Source of the DNA: Artocarpus heterophyllus
Taxonomy: Eukaryota > Streptophyta > Magnoliopsida > Rosales > Moraceae
Direction of reading: 5' to 3'
Assembly: GCA_025403435.1 (NCBI GenBank)
Contig: CM046333.1
Coordinates: forward strand, 37,717,521-37,781,520
Length of the DNA stretch: 64,000 nucleotides
The notes beneath the pieces are model-generated. The model was not told the DNA's origin. It worked only from the letters and a program-made list of their open reading frames with translations, and did not search any database. This document shows, piece by piece, positions 23,648 to 34,444 of the stretch (positions are counted from its first letter, which is position 1; each line of letters begins with the position of its first letter). The translations under genes and the position numbers were made by a program.

Positions 23648-24389
23648 CGCAATTGGTCTACCATGGAAGGTGAAATACCCCCCGTCAGTTTTGTTCTTTG
23701 TTTTTTTTTTTTTTTTTAGTTTTCAATTTTTGATTTTTCTAATTTGGTGTATTTGTTCTCATTAAACCAATGGTGAGCTCGTTCGTTCTTCAATGTTCGA
23801 TCCAAAATGGACCCAAAAAAAGGGTCCTATTGATAAGAACTTTCAAAAGATCTTACATGGAATTCTCTTTTTTATTTTTTTGACTATTCATTGTTAGTTC
23901 TTTTTAGTGAAGATTTCATTCAATTCAGATAAATGTTACACCATTGAAAATAATGAGACCCTGTAATACATGAGAACGAACTCTTCAAAAAGATTGAAAC
24001 CATTAGTAAATTTTGATAAAATTGAGTGAAAGAAACATGTGACTGAGACCCGATAATAGAAATACCTCCGTATACTAAAATTAAGCACATGTAACGATCT
24101 TTTTAACAAGGCTCCTACAATCAATCGATGCTTCCAATAGATTGAAGAGTAAGACTCACTAGTACTAGAGCCACCAATCACACTATCGAGAGATACCTCT
24201 AGCGGAATCAAACACCCATCCATATAAATATCTGATGGACTCGTAATAAATCCTGAATGTGGGAAGACCACCTCTATTATTACAATCTAAACATAAACAA
24301 AAAAACAAAAAACAAGAAACAAAAAACTATACATACGAGGCGAAAACATCAACACCTTTATAAAAACCAAACATAAAGGAACAAGACAT
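23648..24389. other. intergenic DNA with an unidentified minus-strand ORF
   Basis: The only ORF over 100 codons is 23936-24271 (minus, 111 aa), starting MVFPHSGFITSPSDIYMDG. Its composition is more protein-like than the flanking shadows, but I do not recognise a family and see no supporting splice sites or partner domain. It may be a transposon or organelle-derived fragment. T-rich runs flank it. Confidence 0.3.
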
Positions 24390-24838
24390 ATGGATGCTTT
24401 TGTTAGAATTGGAGCTGGTTTTACAAGAGTAGGAGTGGTAATTCGTGCTTCTTGGGTTGTGTTGTTACTTGTATGGCTAAGAGGAAATGGGGAAACGTCA
24501 ATCCCCACATTGCCGAGTGTTTGGCCCTTCGTGAGGGTATTCTTTTTGCCAAGATCGCTGAGCTGCGGATTGAAGATATGGACACTGATGCTCTGTGCGT
24601 TTATCAGGGAGTAATGAACCCCTCCTTCATAGGAGATGATGCTATATTATTAGACAATGTTAGAGAGCTGCAACGAATTGGTGTATTTATGAAATTTCTA
24701 GATTAGCTAATTTTATTTCTCTCTTTTTCGCCAACTATGTCGTTGATTATGATTATTTTATTTGTGGCTCTGAAGCTATTCGTTGTTGGTTGGCTTTAGG
24801 TGTTTTAGCCAATTTGGTTTCGTTAATGAAAGGCTTTT
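24390..24838 (+). pseudogene. RNase H-like (RVT_3) domain fragment
   Basis: The first frame reads VRIGAGFTRVGVVIRAS. A frameshift near 24450 then gives GCVVTCMAKRKWGNVNPH, followed by AECLALREGILFAKI and DTDALCVYQGV. This is the layout of the plant RNase H-like domain found at the C-terminus of LINE-type polyproteins and in domesticated fragments: Asp strand, GVGVVIR strand, Glu in AECLALREG, Asp in the D-A-L strand. After a stop at 24703, faint similarity continues (SLFFANYVVDYD). No flanking intact gene. Confidence 0.72.
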
Positions 24839-25602
24839 TTTTTTTTTCTAAAAAGAACATGTTATTTATCTTTTTCCTCGTTGTAGTGAATTAAACAAAA
24901 ATTAAAATTTTAAGCATATTTAAATGATGTATGTTTTAAAAAAATTCGACGCCTTTTCCTGTGGTTTATGGTGATCATACTTTTCAGAACTTTCTTTTAT
25001 ATAAAATACTAAAATTGTTGATGCCACTTTTTGTATTTTATAGGTTACACGTAAAGCTTTATTGCAAATTACAGTTTACATTTAGGCTTTACTATCTTCC
25101 TATAAAATCGCTCTTAATATTGTATATTATTATTTTTAATTGTGTATTAATCTATGTAAGTTATGCTTATTCTTATTATCTTTATGATTCTTAGCTTATA
25201 AATAAAAGTTATGTTAGCTCGTATATTCATCTATTACAAGTAAAATATATATATATATATATATATATTTTGTCTCTCATTCTCTTGTTATCTTTTCTTA
25301 CCCATTCTCTTTAGTTCTTCAATTTATTATGCTTTGTTTTATAGCTAGTTTAAGCACGTGTGATGCACGTGTTGAGTGATAATTGGACTTTTTATCTCAT
25401 AGATCATAAATGAAAGAGTGAATAGAAGAAAAAAATTATTTAGAAATTCAAAAGCAAAAGCACAAATAATTTGAAGTTATGCATTTGTTATATTTTAATC
25501 TTTAGTCTCACTTTGGGAGTCCGACTAGAACCAATTGGTTGAAACCAGTACTGGTTAGAACCAAAAAATGAGTTAAAGTCATAATTTATGGTTGAGACTT
25601 AT
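24839..25602. other. AT-rich intergenic DNA
   Basis: No gene seen. A (TA)n microsatellite lies at about 25244-25268. The ORF at 24961-25194 is a low-complexity hydrophobic translation of AT-rich sequence. Confidence 0.5.
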
Positions 25603-26448
25603 GTCTGGTAAGTTTTTCAAAATGTTGGTTTAAACAAAAAGTAATTTTAACTAGTGATACTCGATTCTAATTACTATTGAGACAAACGAGGGATTCGATT
25701 GGAACTTAAACAATTAGTTAGAACTGGTGTTCCAAACATATGCCTAATATTTATTAACTTTTTGGGTATAACTACCTTAAGATCTATAATATATACAGTT
25801 TCAATCTCTTAAACAAATAGAAATGATGAGAGACAAATATAGTTTAAGGGAAAAAAAAATAAACATAGACTATCACAAAACATCAAAAAAGTAAAAAGGG
25901 AAAAAACGAAAGGAAAAAAAAAAGTAATGCCCGAAAAAGAAAGAAAGATAACAAAAAATATAAAATATCCAAAAATTAAAAAGAAAAAAAGAAAACATTG
26001 TTTGTCTCTATTTGTCGAAATATTAGTTTGAACATTGTAAAAAGAACAAAATTGTTTGGTAAGTTTATCGAAATATTAGTTTGAATAAAAAGTAGTTCTA
26101 ACTTGTGAGACTCAATTCTAATTGCTATTGGGACAAGCAAGAGATTCGATTGGAACTTAAGTAATTAGTTAAAATGACTTTCAAACATATGCTTAATGTT
26201 AATTTTTTGGGGTCTACCTACCTTAAGATTAATAATATATACAGTTTCAATCTCCTGTACAAATAGAAATGATGAGAGACAAATAAAGTTCAGGGAAAAA
26301 AAAGTAAACATAGACTATCCCAAAAACACCAAAAAAGTAAAAAGAGAAAAAATGAAAGGAAAAAAAATAATACCATGAAAAAGAAAGAAAGATAACAAAA
26401 AATATGAAATATCCAAAAATTAAAAAGGAAAAAATAAAACATTGTTTG
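25603..26448. repeat. diverged tandem duplication, 451-bp period
   Basis: Copy 1 starts GTCTGGTAAGTTT at 25603; copy 2 starts GTTTGGTAAGTTT at 26054. Both then run through GATTCGATTGGAACTTAA, ATATATACAGTTTCAATCTC, AAATGATGAGAGACAAAT, AACATAGACTATC and a purine-rich AAAGAAAGATAAC segment to AACATTGTTTG (about 26004 and 26448). Substitutions and small indels throughout show the duplication is old. No ORF is conserved between copies. Confidence 0.88.
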
Positions 26449-29158
26449 AAAGAGAGAATGATAGATAATAGAGTTCAAAAAAAAAAAGAGAAAAAAAGTA
26501 AGACATAATATGGGAAAGTTAAAGAGAACAAAAATTCAAGTATGAGACTATGATGAACAAAGGAAATCTCAATATAAAAAGAAAAAAGTAAAAAAAAAAG
26601 ATTAATGAAAATAAAGAGAGTTAAAAGGCACAAAAAAGAGCAGTAAAGCAATCAATGGTGAGAAAAAACAAAAATGAAATATTATAAATGCAAATGAAAA
26701 GATGGAAGGGTAAAAAAAGGAAAAGAAAGAAAGTCAAAAAAGGATAAAAGGAAAAAAAACCAAAATTGTAAAAATAAAAAATAAAACCTAAAATGAGTCT
26801 TTTTGAACAAGTAAACATGAATGTTGCATTAAACATACACTCTTTTATTATGGTTTTAAGATTTATAAGGTGTTTGAGATATCGGTTTTAACTGAAAATA
26901 TTTATTTAAAAACTGTAACAATATAAGAGCTTTATATTATAACTTTTTGTTTTTATTATAACTGTTGAGAGTTTTATATATTTTGTTGGTTGGAATTCTA
27001 GAGGCTTAAAATTTAACATAGTATAAGAAATAGAAACATAAAAATAAAAAGTTTAAAAAAAGAACAAAAAATTCATGAAGTGCAAGGCGAAGAGAAGAAA
27101 ATGAATTAAAAGAAAAAAGAAAAGAAAAGAAAAGTACCACTAAAACAGTGCGTATAGAACAACGAAAGAGAAACAGCGCAAGTTATGAACTTTTTTTTTT
27201 TATATGGGGGAGAGTCTATGGCAGGGCTTGCTCCTGGTGCACTACCGGTAGTGTACGTTTTCGGGCCGCAAAGATCAAAATGGGCGAACAAGATGAATGA
27301 GGTGTATAAAAAGAAAATTAGCCACGTCCATAGGGTATTAATTTTATTGACTGAACAAGTATTTTTTTTCCCTCTGTCCTCCCCTGATTCAAAGCTTGAG
27401 GAAAGCTCTCTAAGGAAAAAAAAAAAAAAAAAAAAAAAAGGCCTAAGGATAGGTAATTACAATTGCTTTTAAGAAATTGCTTTCTATAAATTTATCAAAT
27501 CATCAAAATTCAAAGCTGAAAAGATGGTGGTTTCTTTCTTTCTTTCTTTTGTTATTATTATTATTTTTTTTTCAACTAATGGGTTCTAGTTACTAAAAAT
27601 AAATGAAAAAAAAAAGCTAATGGGCTCAGTAGCACACCAGATTGAGTACAAGCCAGTGATTTTGAGCGAACATCACCTTCAACTCAAAAAGTTTTAAGAC
27701 ATGCCACTTTCTCTTGCCTTTTAATCTTTCTTTGTATTTTTCTTTTAATTTTTTTTTCGGCCCAACTTCTACCTCTTCTTCCTCTTATTTGTTCTATGTC
27801 AAATTCTCAAATTCACAAATTCACAAAAACTCAATTTTTGGCCGTTTAGTTGAGTGGTGTGAGGTTTTCACCATAAACTCAGTTATAAATAGTGTAAAAC
27901 TTTTACATGTTAAAATAACAATAAAAAAAACGGTTCTTATCATACACTCGGTTATAAATAGTATAAAGCTCTTACATGTTACAATAACAATAAAAAAATT
28001 AATTCCCACTACAAATTTAGTTATGAATATCATAAAATTCTCATATGTAGCAGTTAAAGTAGTTCTAATCCTTTTCAAACACCAGTAAACTAATTCTAAA
28101 ATACTAGCGTAATAGAACATACCTCAACGACAAGCTTTCTTAAAGGTGAAAACCATCTGAATAAATCCCACCTCTTCGCGACGGTGGTGGTAGTGACCCA
28201 TATGATTTTCTTTCAATCATTTTCTCCTATTTTCCCAGAAAAGTTTCTCTAATAATAAAAAAAAAAATTTCCTAAGTGGCAATTTCCTCCGAACCGAGAA
28301 GATTGCTAATAACAATTTGCTTAAACAAATTGCTTTCAAAAAAATCTCATACGAAGACAAAAAGAAGAAAAAAAAAACTCATAATTACGATCAAATTTTA
28401 CCCAGAAGAATTTATAGTCGCACTTTTGAGCTTTAATCTGATTTTTGCTTCATACTTTTTTCTGGGTTTATGAAAAAACATTCTGCCAACTATTGAGGAG
28501 CATAATCTATCTAAATCCTCAAATATAAAGATTTAAACATATACTCTGATTTTAAAATGAAAAAGAGATAAAATTTAAAATTTAATTTTAACTTTAAAGT
28601 CATAATTTTTTCACAAACTCCAAAAAAATTCAAAATCATTAAGAGTCTGCTTGGTAAATAGGTTCGAATTAGTGATTTAATTTAAATTAGTGTTATTTGA
28701 ATTAAGATTTGAGTTAGTGATTTGAATTGTGATCCAAATTGACGTTTGTATGTGCATTTAAGTTTTAATCTAAGTATAAAATAAATTTAGAATTTGTGTT
28801 TGAAGAAGAAGTAATATAGTTTTTGATTTATCAATAAATCTAATAAAATTTTAATGTTAATGATCTTAAAAAATATGTAATATAGATCTTAATTTGTTTT
28901 TCTCTTCATGAGGAACATAATGAAAAAAAGAATCATCTCAATTGGATAACAAATGAAAAAGTTATGATTTTTCCTCAAATATAAGAGAGAGTTTTAGTTT
29001 TTACTGTGATAGAAATATACAAGTATCAAAAGTTTAGAAGGGAGTTAAAACTCTAAAAACTTAGATTCTTAATACTCAAAGATTCAGATTTTGGAGGAAA
29101 CAAACATGTATTAAAGAATTCTTAATACTCAAATCTAAATTTGAGTTCAAAAAATCTA
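26449..29158. other. AT-rich intergenic DNA with MITE remnants
   Basis: No gene recognised. The segment to about 26800 is purine-rich on the + strand (AAAAAG runs) and gives low-complexity Phe-rich shadows on the minus strand. A run of about 24 A lies at 27416-27439. GTGTTTGAG at 26871 followed by AGAGCTTTATATTATAAC suggests another diverged copy of the GGGTGTTTGG MITE family. Confidence 0.5.
27840..28086. mobile_element. MITE-like unit, GGGTGTTTGG family (copy C, diverged)
   Basis: Contains two tandem copies of a block CTC-GGTTATAAATAGT followed by TACATGTTA-AATAACAATAAAAAAA (about 27877-27930 and 27947-28000). It ends TTTTCAAACACCAGT, matching the right end of copy A (CCAAACACCAGT). The left end is eroded (GGCCGTTTAG). 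No ORF. Confidence 0.5.
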
Positions 29159-29280
29159 AGGGCCCGTTTGGTTGGATATTCAAATCACGGTTCGAATCAT
29201 TTTACTACAGTATTTTCTCTCATAGAAATTTAAATCTTCATTCAAATACTCTACTCAAATACTCGAACCAAACGGGCCCT
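29159..29280. mobile_element. 122-bp inverted-repeat MITE
   Basis: AGGGCCCGTTTGGTT at 29159-29173 is the exact reverse complement of AACCAAACGGGCCCT at 29266-29280, and pairing extends inward with mismatches (GGATATTC against GAGTACTCG-type sequence). The interior is non-coding. The GGGCCCGTTTGGT ends are typical of plant hAT-like MITEs. CTAA adjoins the left end and CTAA also overlaps the right end, but no secure 8-bp target duplication is seen. Confidence 0.85.
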
Positions 29281-30268
29281 AAAGAATTCTCGAAACAAAC
29301 GCACCATAAATTTCTTTTTTTAAGGTAATTATCTAACATAGTTAAAATTAACTTTTTAATTAGTAAATATTATAAAATTCTTACATATTACAATAAAAAA
29401 AATAATTACAGTATAAAATTTTTATATATTATAATATTTTAAACTAAAAAATTAATACTAATTATATATGTTAAACATCGTGTCATTATTTTTTTGTCTT
29501 TTTTACGCAAAGGGGAAGGGAAAAAAATGTCATAGATTAACCCTTAAATTTCAAAATCAAAATGAATGCTTTTATTGATGGGAGTTGATTTTGTACAACC
29601 CATTGCATGCTTACAAGCTGAACACAACAAAACACCACCGTATATGTCATCAAAACATCTCCAAACTCTTAGATTAGGCACTGCCAATAGTGCACCAGCA
29701 GGAAGCCCTATCACAGATTCAACCTTTATATAGTTAAAGATATAAAAATATATATATCTCTTTCACAAGTTATGTATTAGCCAGTATTTTTTTTTAATTT
29801 AAAAGGAAACCAATGTGTATTCCATATTTATAATGAAAACAAATTCTAAAAAGAAAAAAAAAGGGAGAAAACAACGACCACGAACCCTAAAAAGGGGCGG
29901 TTTGGGGAAGAAAAGAAGGGCTCCCCCAATCCCAATTTGCATTCCTAATTCCACATCTGATGGCGATGGCTTTCGCAATGCCAGCATCAATTTGCCGGAG
30001 AGAGAAGAAAACACCTTATTTCCTTTCGCCAGCTGTTTATATTTCTGCCTTTTTCTTCAAAAAATTGTCAAAACCATTTTTGTGCGAATTGTCTTTACCC
30101 ATCCTCAGTTTCACGTTCTCCTTCTCTCAAAGTCAATTCCCCGTTTTCTCTCTCTATCTCTATCCGTTTCACCAATTTTTCTATTATTGTTATCGTCCTC
30201 CATCAAAAGATTCTGTATTACTATATTCACCATTGCCTATATATCACACTCCACTCTTTTCACGCGCC
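29281..30268. other. intergenic DNA upstream of the UGNT1-like gene
   Basis: AT-rich to about 29800. From about 29900 onward C+T content rises on the + strand (long CTTTCTC runs), as often seen around plant transcription starts. No TATA box with secure spacing was identified. ORFs here (29815-30378, 29960-30307) are low-complexity Ser/Leu/Phe translations of the pyrimidine-rich leader and are not believed. Confidence 0.5.
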
Positions 30269-30302
30269 TCCCCCCCTCTCTCTCTCTCTCTCTCTCCCTC
30301 CT
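30269..30302. repeat. CT microsatellite in the 5' leader of the UGNT1-like gene
   Basis: CCCCCCC followed by about eleven CT units. A pyrimidine tract in this position, about 330 bp before the start codon, is common in plant 5' leaders and core promoters. Confidence 0.8.
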
Positions 30303-30394
30303 CGTAGTTGAGGCTTCATTTGCTTCCAGTTTCCTTATTAATCCCAAGAACAACCTTTCACGCTTACCATGTAACTGAAATAGAAAGAAAGCAG

Positions 30395-30570
30395 GTGATT
30401 TTTTTATTTTATCATTTCTTCCAACTTTGTCGTTTCTGTTAAATCCCATGCCTTTTTTTTTTTTTTCCTTCCTGATGTGGGTTTTCCTTGTTTCGCCGTG
30501 TTTTTATATTTTAGTGATTTGGGTTTTCTAGGAATTCCAAAGTTTTAATTTTTATTCTATTGGGTCGCAG
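30395..30570 (+). other. possible 5'-UTR intron of the UGNT1-like gene
   Basis: Donor AGCAG/GTGATT at 30395 and acceptor GGGTCGCAG/CTGG ending at 30570 enclose 176 T-rich bases ahead of the start codon at 30631. This is a proposal from splice-site appearance only. Confidence 0.4.
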
Positions 30571-30630
30571 CTGGCTTGTTCAGTTCCTAGATTAATAGAG
30601 ATCTTGGATCATTTTTAATCTTGGGTGGCC

Positions 30631-30735
30631 ATGGAGAATCGTGATGATGCAGAAGCTAGTTCATTTTTGAGGTTAGAATTTGTTATGCCCTTTACTTTAT
30701 CCAGATTCAGATTATATTTTGTCCTTTGATCTTAA

Positions 30736-30793
<58 letters not shown>

Positions 30794-33700
30794 AATACAG
30801 AATTGTATCCGCATGTTTATTCGTCACTTGTAGATATAGTCTCATGATCAGACTGGTTGTAACTTTATGCTACAATGTGAATGTAGTTTGTTTGCCGCAT
30901 TGTCATATGGGATTGCTTCCATGGCTATGGTCTTCATCAATAAAGCAATCCTCATGCAATATTCACATTCCATGACACTTCTCACCCTGCAGGTAATACC
31001 TTTTTTAATAAGAAAACTTCATTTCATAGTCGTTCATAATGTAATCAGATACAAAGGAAAGAGAAGCAGAAATCCTAAAAGAGCAAAAGGAAGGCTAAAT
31101 GGAAAACAAAACAGAAAAACACAAAGGAAAGAATATAAACTATCAGAGCAAGATGAATCTTAACAGCCTATCACATCCTTTCAATTAAGAACAATCAAAG
31201 AAAAAGCAAAATTCTTGAAAGTTTTTTCAGTTAAAGCCCACAAGGATGCTGAAAATGTTGCCTTCTAAAACTAGTCCATCTGCTCCATTTCTGAATCTTC
31301 AAAAGTCTTGGCGTTCCTTTGCCTCAAAATTGTCTAGAGAATTGATATCACCATACAAATTTTACAAAATTCTGGCCATGTTATTCTATTATAAAACCCA
31401 TTGTTTTCTCGGGCATCAAAGACTTACAACGAGCAGGAAAGACCTGAAGAAAATCTTGCTTTATTCAAGCTACAAGACAATGTAGTGGATGACGGATCCA
31501 TCATCTATTGTTTCTTTCCTCTTCACCTTTATGCATAACACACCTGGATGAAAAAGTATAAAATGAGGGTTCTTTCTTTATTGTTTTATGAAAGAGAACT
31601 TTTTTGGGGGGGTAACTTTGCTTCAGTAATGAAAATGGAAGTTGAAGATTTTTTTTTTTTTTTTCCTTTTTGAAATTTTCTTAGCAATTGGCAGCTGCTG
31701 CTCTTATACACTTCGGTCGAAGATTGGGGTACACAAAAGCTAGAGGGTTAGATATGACAACGGCTAAGAAACTTCTACCAGTGTCACTATTCTATAATGC
31801 CAATGTTGCATTTGCCTTGGCAAGTTTGAAGGGAGTTAATATTCCAATGTACATTGCAATAAAGAGACTTACACCACTTGCTGTACTAATTGCCGGGTGC
31901 TTCTCAGGAAAAGGAAGACCTACAACACAGGTATACACCGGCCCTTTTCAAGTGGTAATCTGTTATTCATTTTGATAGCCCCTTGGCTGTTTATCCAAGT
32001 GTATCTTTTCCCTAGGAAACATTCTAAAAAGTTGTGTTGTTTGTTTTCATTGTTTGCGCAAAATATTCTTTGTGGTATCACTGCTTGCAAAGCGGGAAAA
32101 TGTTCGTATCAAGACTAAGGTGAACTTAAAAGACACTTGAAAAATGTTTCCTTATGTATAATTTTTTTGTTATGACACACCGGTAGAATGAGTGAAACAT
32201 TTAACATATAATGTGCAATTGGATTGCCATGGATTTGGGATTGCAGGAATCACTCATACAACCTTAGAAAGGAAGAAAACAAAAATCAAAACCATATGAA
32301 TGCAATAACGAATCTTGTCTTTTGGTTGGTTTTTTCTCTTGTTGAAGTATAAAAGATGGATATTGACGTAGGGAAAGATTGAAAGGAGACTTGTTTTCAG
32401 GCTAAAACTTTATTCCAACCTCACTGAAATTCCTTAAAAACATCCTCAATAAAACTTGGTTGGGTGGTTTGTTCTTTTATGAGGTCTGCCTGGGCAATGC
32501 CTAGCTAGACTATGCCAGCAAAAAGATGATACACATAAACATATGCCTTTCACAACCTTGTTCAGTCAACTCTGTCACCTTCAGTTTTTACCTTAGATGG
32601 TTTAGAAGATTTGTTTGAGAACATCATATTTAGGAGCACGAAAAACGTGAAGGTGAACCACAAAGAGTCAATGAGAAACATGCTTGCACCATTAGTATGC
32701 ATATAATGGTGCTTCTGGCAGCCTGGCACCCTTCAGTATCTTTTGTAACGTGTTCCATTGTGTTGAAAGCTAGATCCAGCGAGGCGTGTGAATTTTCAGG
32801 AAAATTAATAATATTTCATTAACGCGTGTTTCTATTTTCAGGTTACTCTTTCGGTGGTATTGACTGCTGCTGGCGTCATCATTGCCGCGCTGGGAGACTT
32901 TTCTTTTGACCTTTTTGGCTACAGCATGGCCCTTACTTCTGTGTTTTTCCAGGTTCAGTCTCAAGCCGCTTCCTGCCTTTGAATGCATACAATATGTTCC
33001 TATTTTGTTACCAATGAAAGTGTTTAATATTGATTGCAGACCATGTACCTTGTCTTGGTAGAGAAGTCGGGTGCAGAGGATGGGCTGTCATCAATCGAGA
33101 TCATGTTCTATAACAGCTTTTTGTCTCTTCCATTCTTGTTATTTCTCATCATAGCTACAGGAGAGTTTCCAAATTCTTTATCAATACTATTTGCAAAGGT
33201 TAGAATCTTAACTGATTTTTGTATTTATGGCCTTTGGAAGTTAGTACTGCTTAACCAAGGGATGCATAACTGCTTGAAGACTTATTTTTGAACACATTTT
33301 TTTAGACATTAAAGCATAATGGACTTTTTAAAGCATATTGGTTTTGTTGAATTATTTTCTTAATATGGGAGAGAGATTTCACAAGACCTGTACCGTGAAT
33401 ACTGGATATTGAAATATGACCTGTACCGTGAATACTGGATATTGAAATGTAGTTCGATCATAATAGAATATGTTATTGGTTTTTCTTTTCCTGTTTCTTT
33501 CTGCAATAGCAGCGTGTGATCAGTATGGCCTATTGAAAACAGCTAGGATGCTGGACAAATAATTTTTCATCTGCATCCTCTCCTCGTTAAATGCCGTTGT
33601 TGAGATTGCTTGGGGCTTGATGCTTTATTATTTATGTAAATATTATGACAAAGGTTGATTCATGTACCATTTTTGAGAAGAAACAGTATATGGCTGGCAA

Positions 33701-34444
33701 TTGCATTGCTAAGTGTATTTATTTTATTTTTAAACAGTAAAAATACATAATTTATTTTATCGTCATATTCTAGATATTTGTAATATGCCAAAACTTTGTA
33801 ATGTATATTGGATTGGGCGTATATGTCATGGAGACTTAAATCAGAGTAAAACATACCAAGATCCTGCAAAGCTTAGATTTCTACTAACAGTGAACTGTGT
33901 CTTTGTTTTGTTCGCAGAGCAATTCATTATACTTTTTGGTGATATTCATTCTTTCATTGGTGATGGGGATTGTTCTTAACTTCACCATGTTCTTATGTAC
34001 CATAGTCAACTCAGCTCTAACAACAACCATCGTTGGAGTCCTCAAAGGGGTCGGGTCTACGGTATGCACTGCTGACCACATCTTATTGTAGAATGGTTGG
34101 TGAAATAGATCTTGAAAACAACTCCTCAAAACACCAAATCCTTGTAGATCATTAAACGTCTCCCCTAATTTTTTCTTTCTTTCTTTTCTGTTTCTTGGAA
34201 TAGATCATGTGCCTTTGTTGATCTGATATTCGACACTTACAAGCACGATCTAATTAAAGCACGCTTTCTTGTTTCTCAGACTCTTGGTTTTGTCCTACTG
34301 GGAGGTGTGCAAATGCATGCTTTGAATGTGACAGGATTAGCCATTAACACAGCTGGCGGAGTATGGTATTCATATGCTAAATATCAGCAAAAGAAGAACA
34401 AGCCCCCAAGGCTCGAGTTCGATGTTGAGGCTCATCGAAAATAG
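30631..34444 (+). CDS. UGNT1: nucleotide-sugar transporter, UGNT1-like (UDP-GlcNAc transporter, SLC35D type)
   Basis: Seven coding exons: 30631-30671, 30887-30992, 31685-31930, 32842-32952, 33040-33198, 33918-34061, 34280-34444; 323 aa. All six introns are GT-AG and every junction keeps frame. The start has a strong context (GGCCATGG). The protein is almost entirely hydrophobic segments. Landmarks are YGIASMAMVFINKAIL (residues 21-36), LFYNANVAFALASLKG (84-99), IAIKRLTP (106-113), VEKSGAEDGLSS (176-187 region) and NSALTTTIVGVLKGVGST (252-269). These fit the drug/metabolite-transporter nucleotide-sugar family. The SLC35D-like pattern is shared with plant UGNT1, which carries UDP-GlcNAc into the Golgi lumen for N-glycan and sphingolipid glycosylation. 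The substrate is inferred from family, not shown. The tail is hydrophilic, ending EAHRK without a KKxx signal. Oddities are a very short first exon (13 codons) and a 911-bp third intron. Confidence 0.88.
30737..30789. repeat. (AT)n microsatellite in intron 1 of the UGNT1-like gene
   Basis: About 25 uninterrupted AT units within the 215-bp first intron. It is likely length-polymorphic. Confidence 0.9.
33385..33450. repeat. 33-bp tandem duplication in intron 5 of the UGNT1-like gene
   Basis: The unit GACCTGTACCGTGAATACTG plus 13 more bases occurs at 33385-33417 and again at 33418-33450, differing only near the last two bases. It lies wholly in the 719-bp fifth intron. The near identity marks it as recent. 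Confidence 0.92.

Noticed and set aside
23936..24271. 111-codon minus-strand ORF starting MVFPHSGFITSP
   Set aside because: The composition looks protein-like, and an organelle-derived fragment was considered, but no family could be recognised and there is no supporting context; left as unidentified.
26290..26836. Phe/Leu-rich minus-strand ORFs resembling membrane proteins
   Set aside because: They are translations of A-rich plus-strand repeats and are not conserved between the two tandem units.
27821..28120. 99-codon minus-strand ORF with repeated TCKSFILFITE-type segments
   Set aside because: The internal repeat comes from the duplicated MITE block on the other strand; no domain.
29815..30378. 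187-codon ORF just upstream of the transporter gene
   Set aside because: It is a low-complexity Ser/Leu/Phe translation of the C/T-rich leader, overlaps another ORF, and the real coding start lies at 30631.
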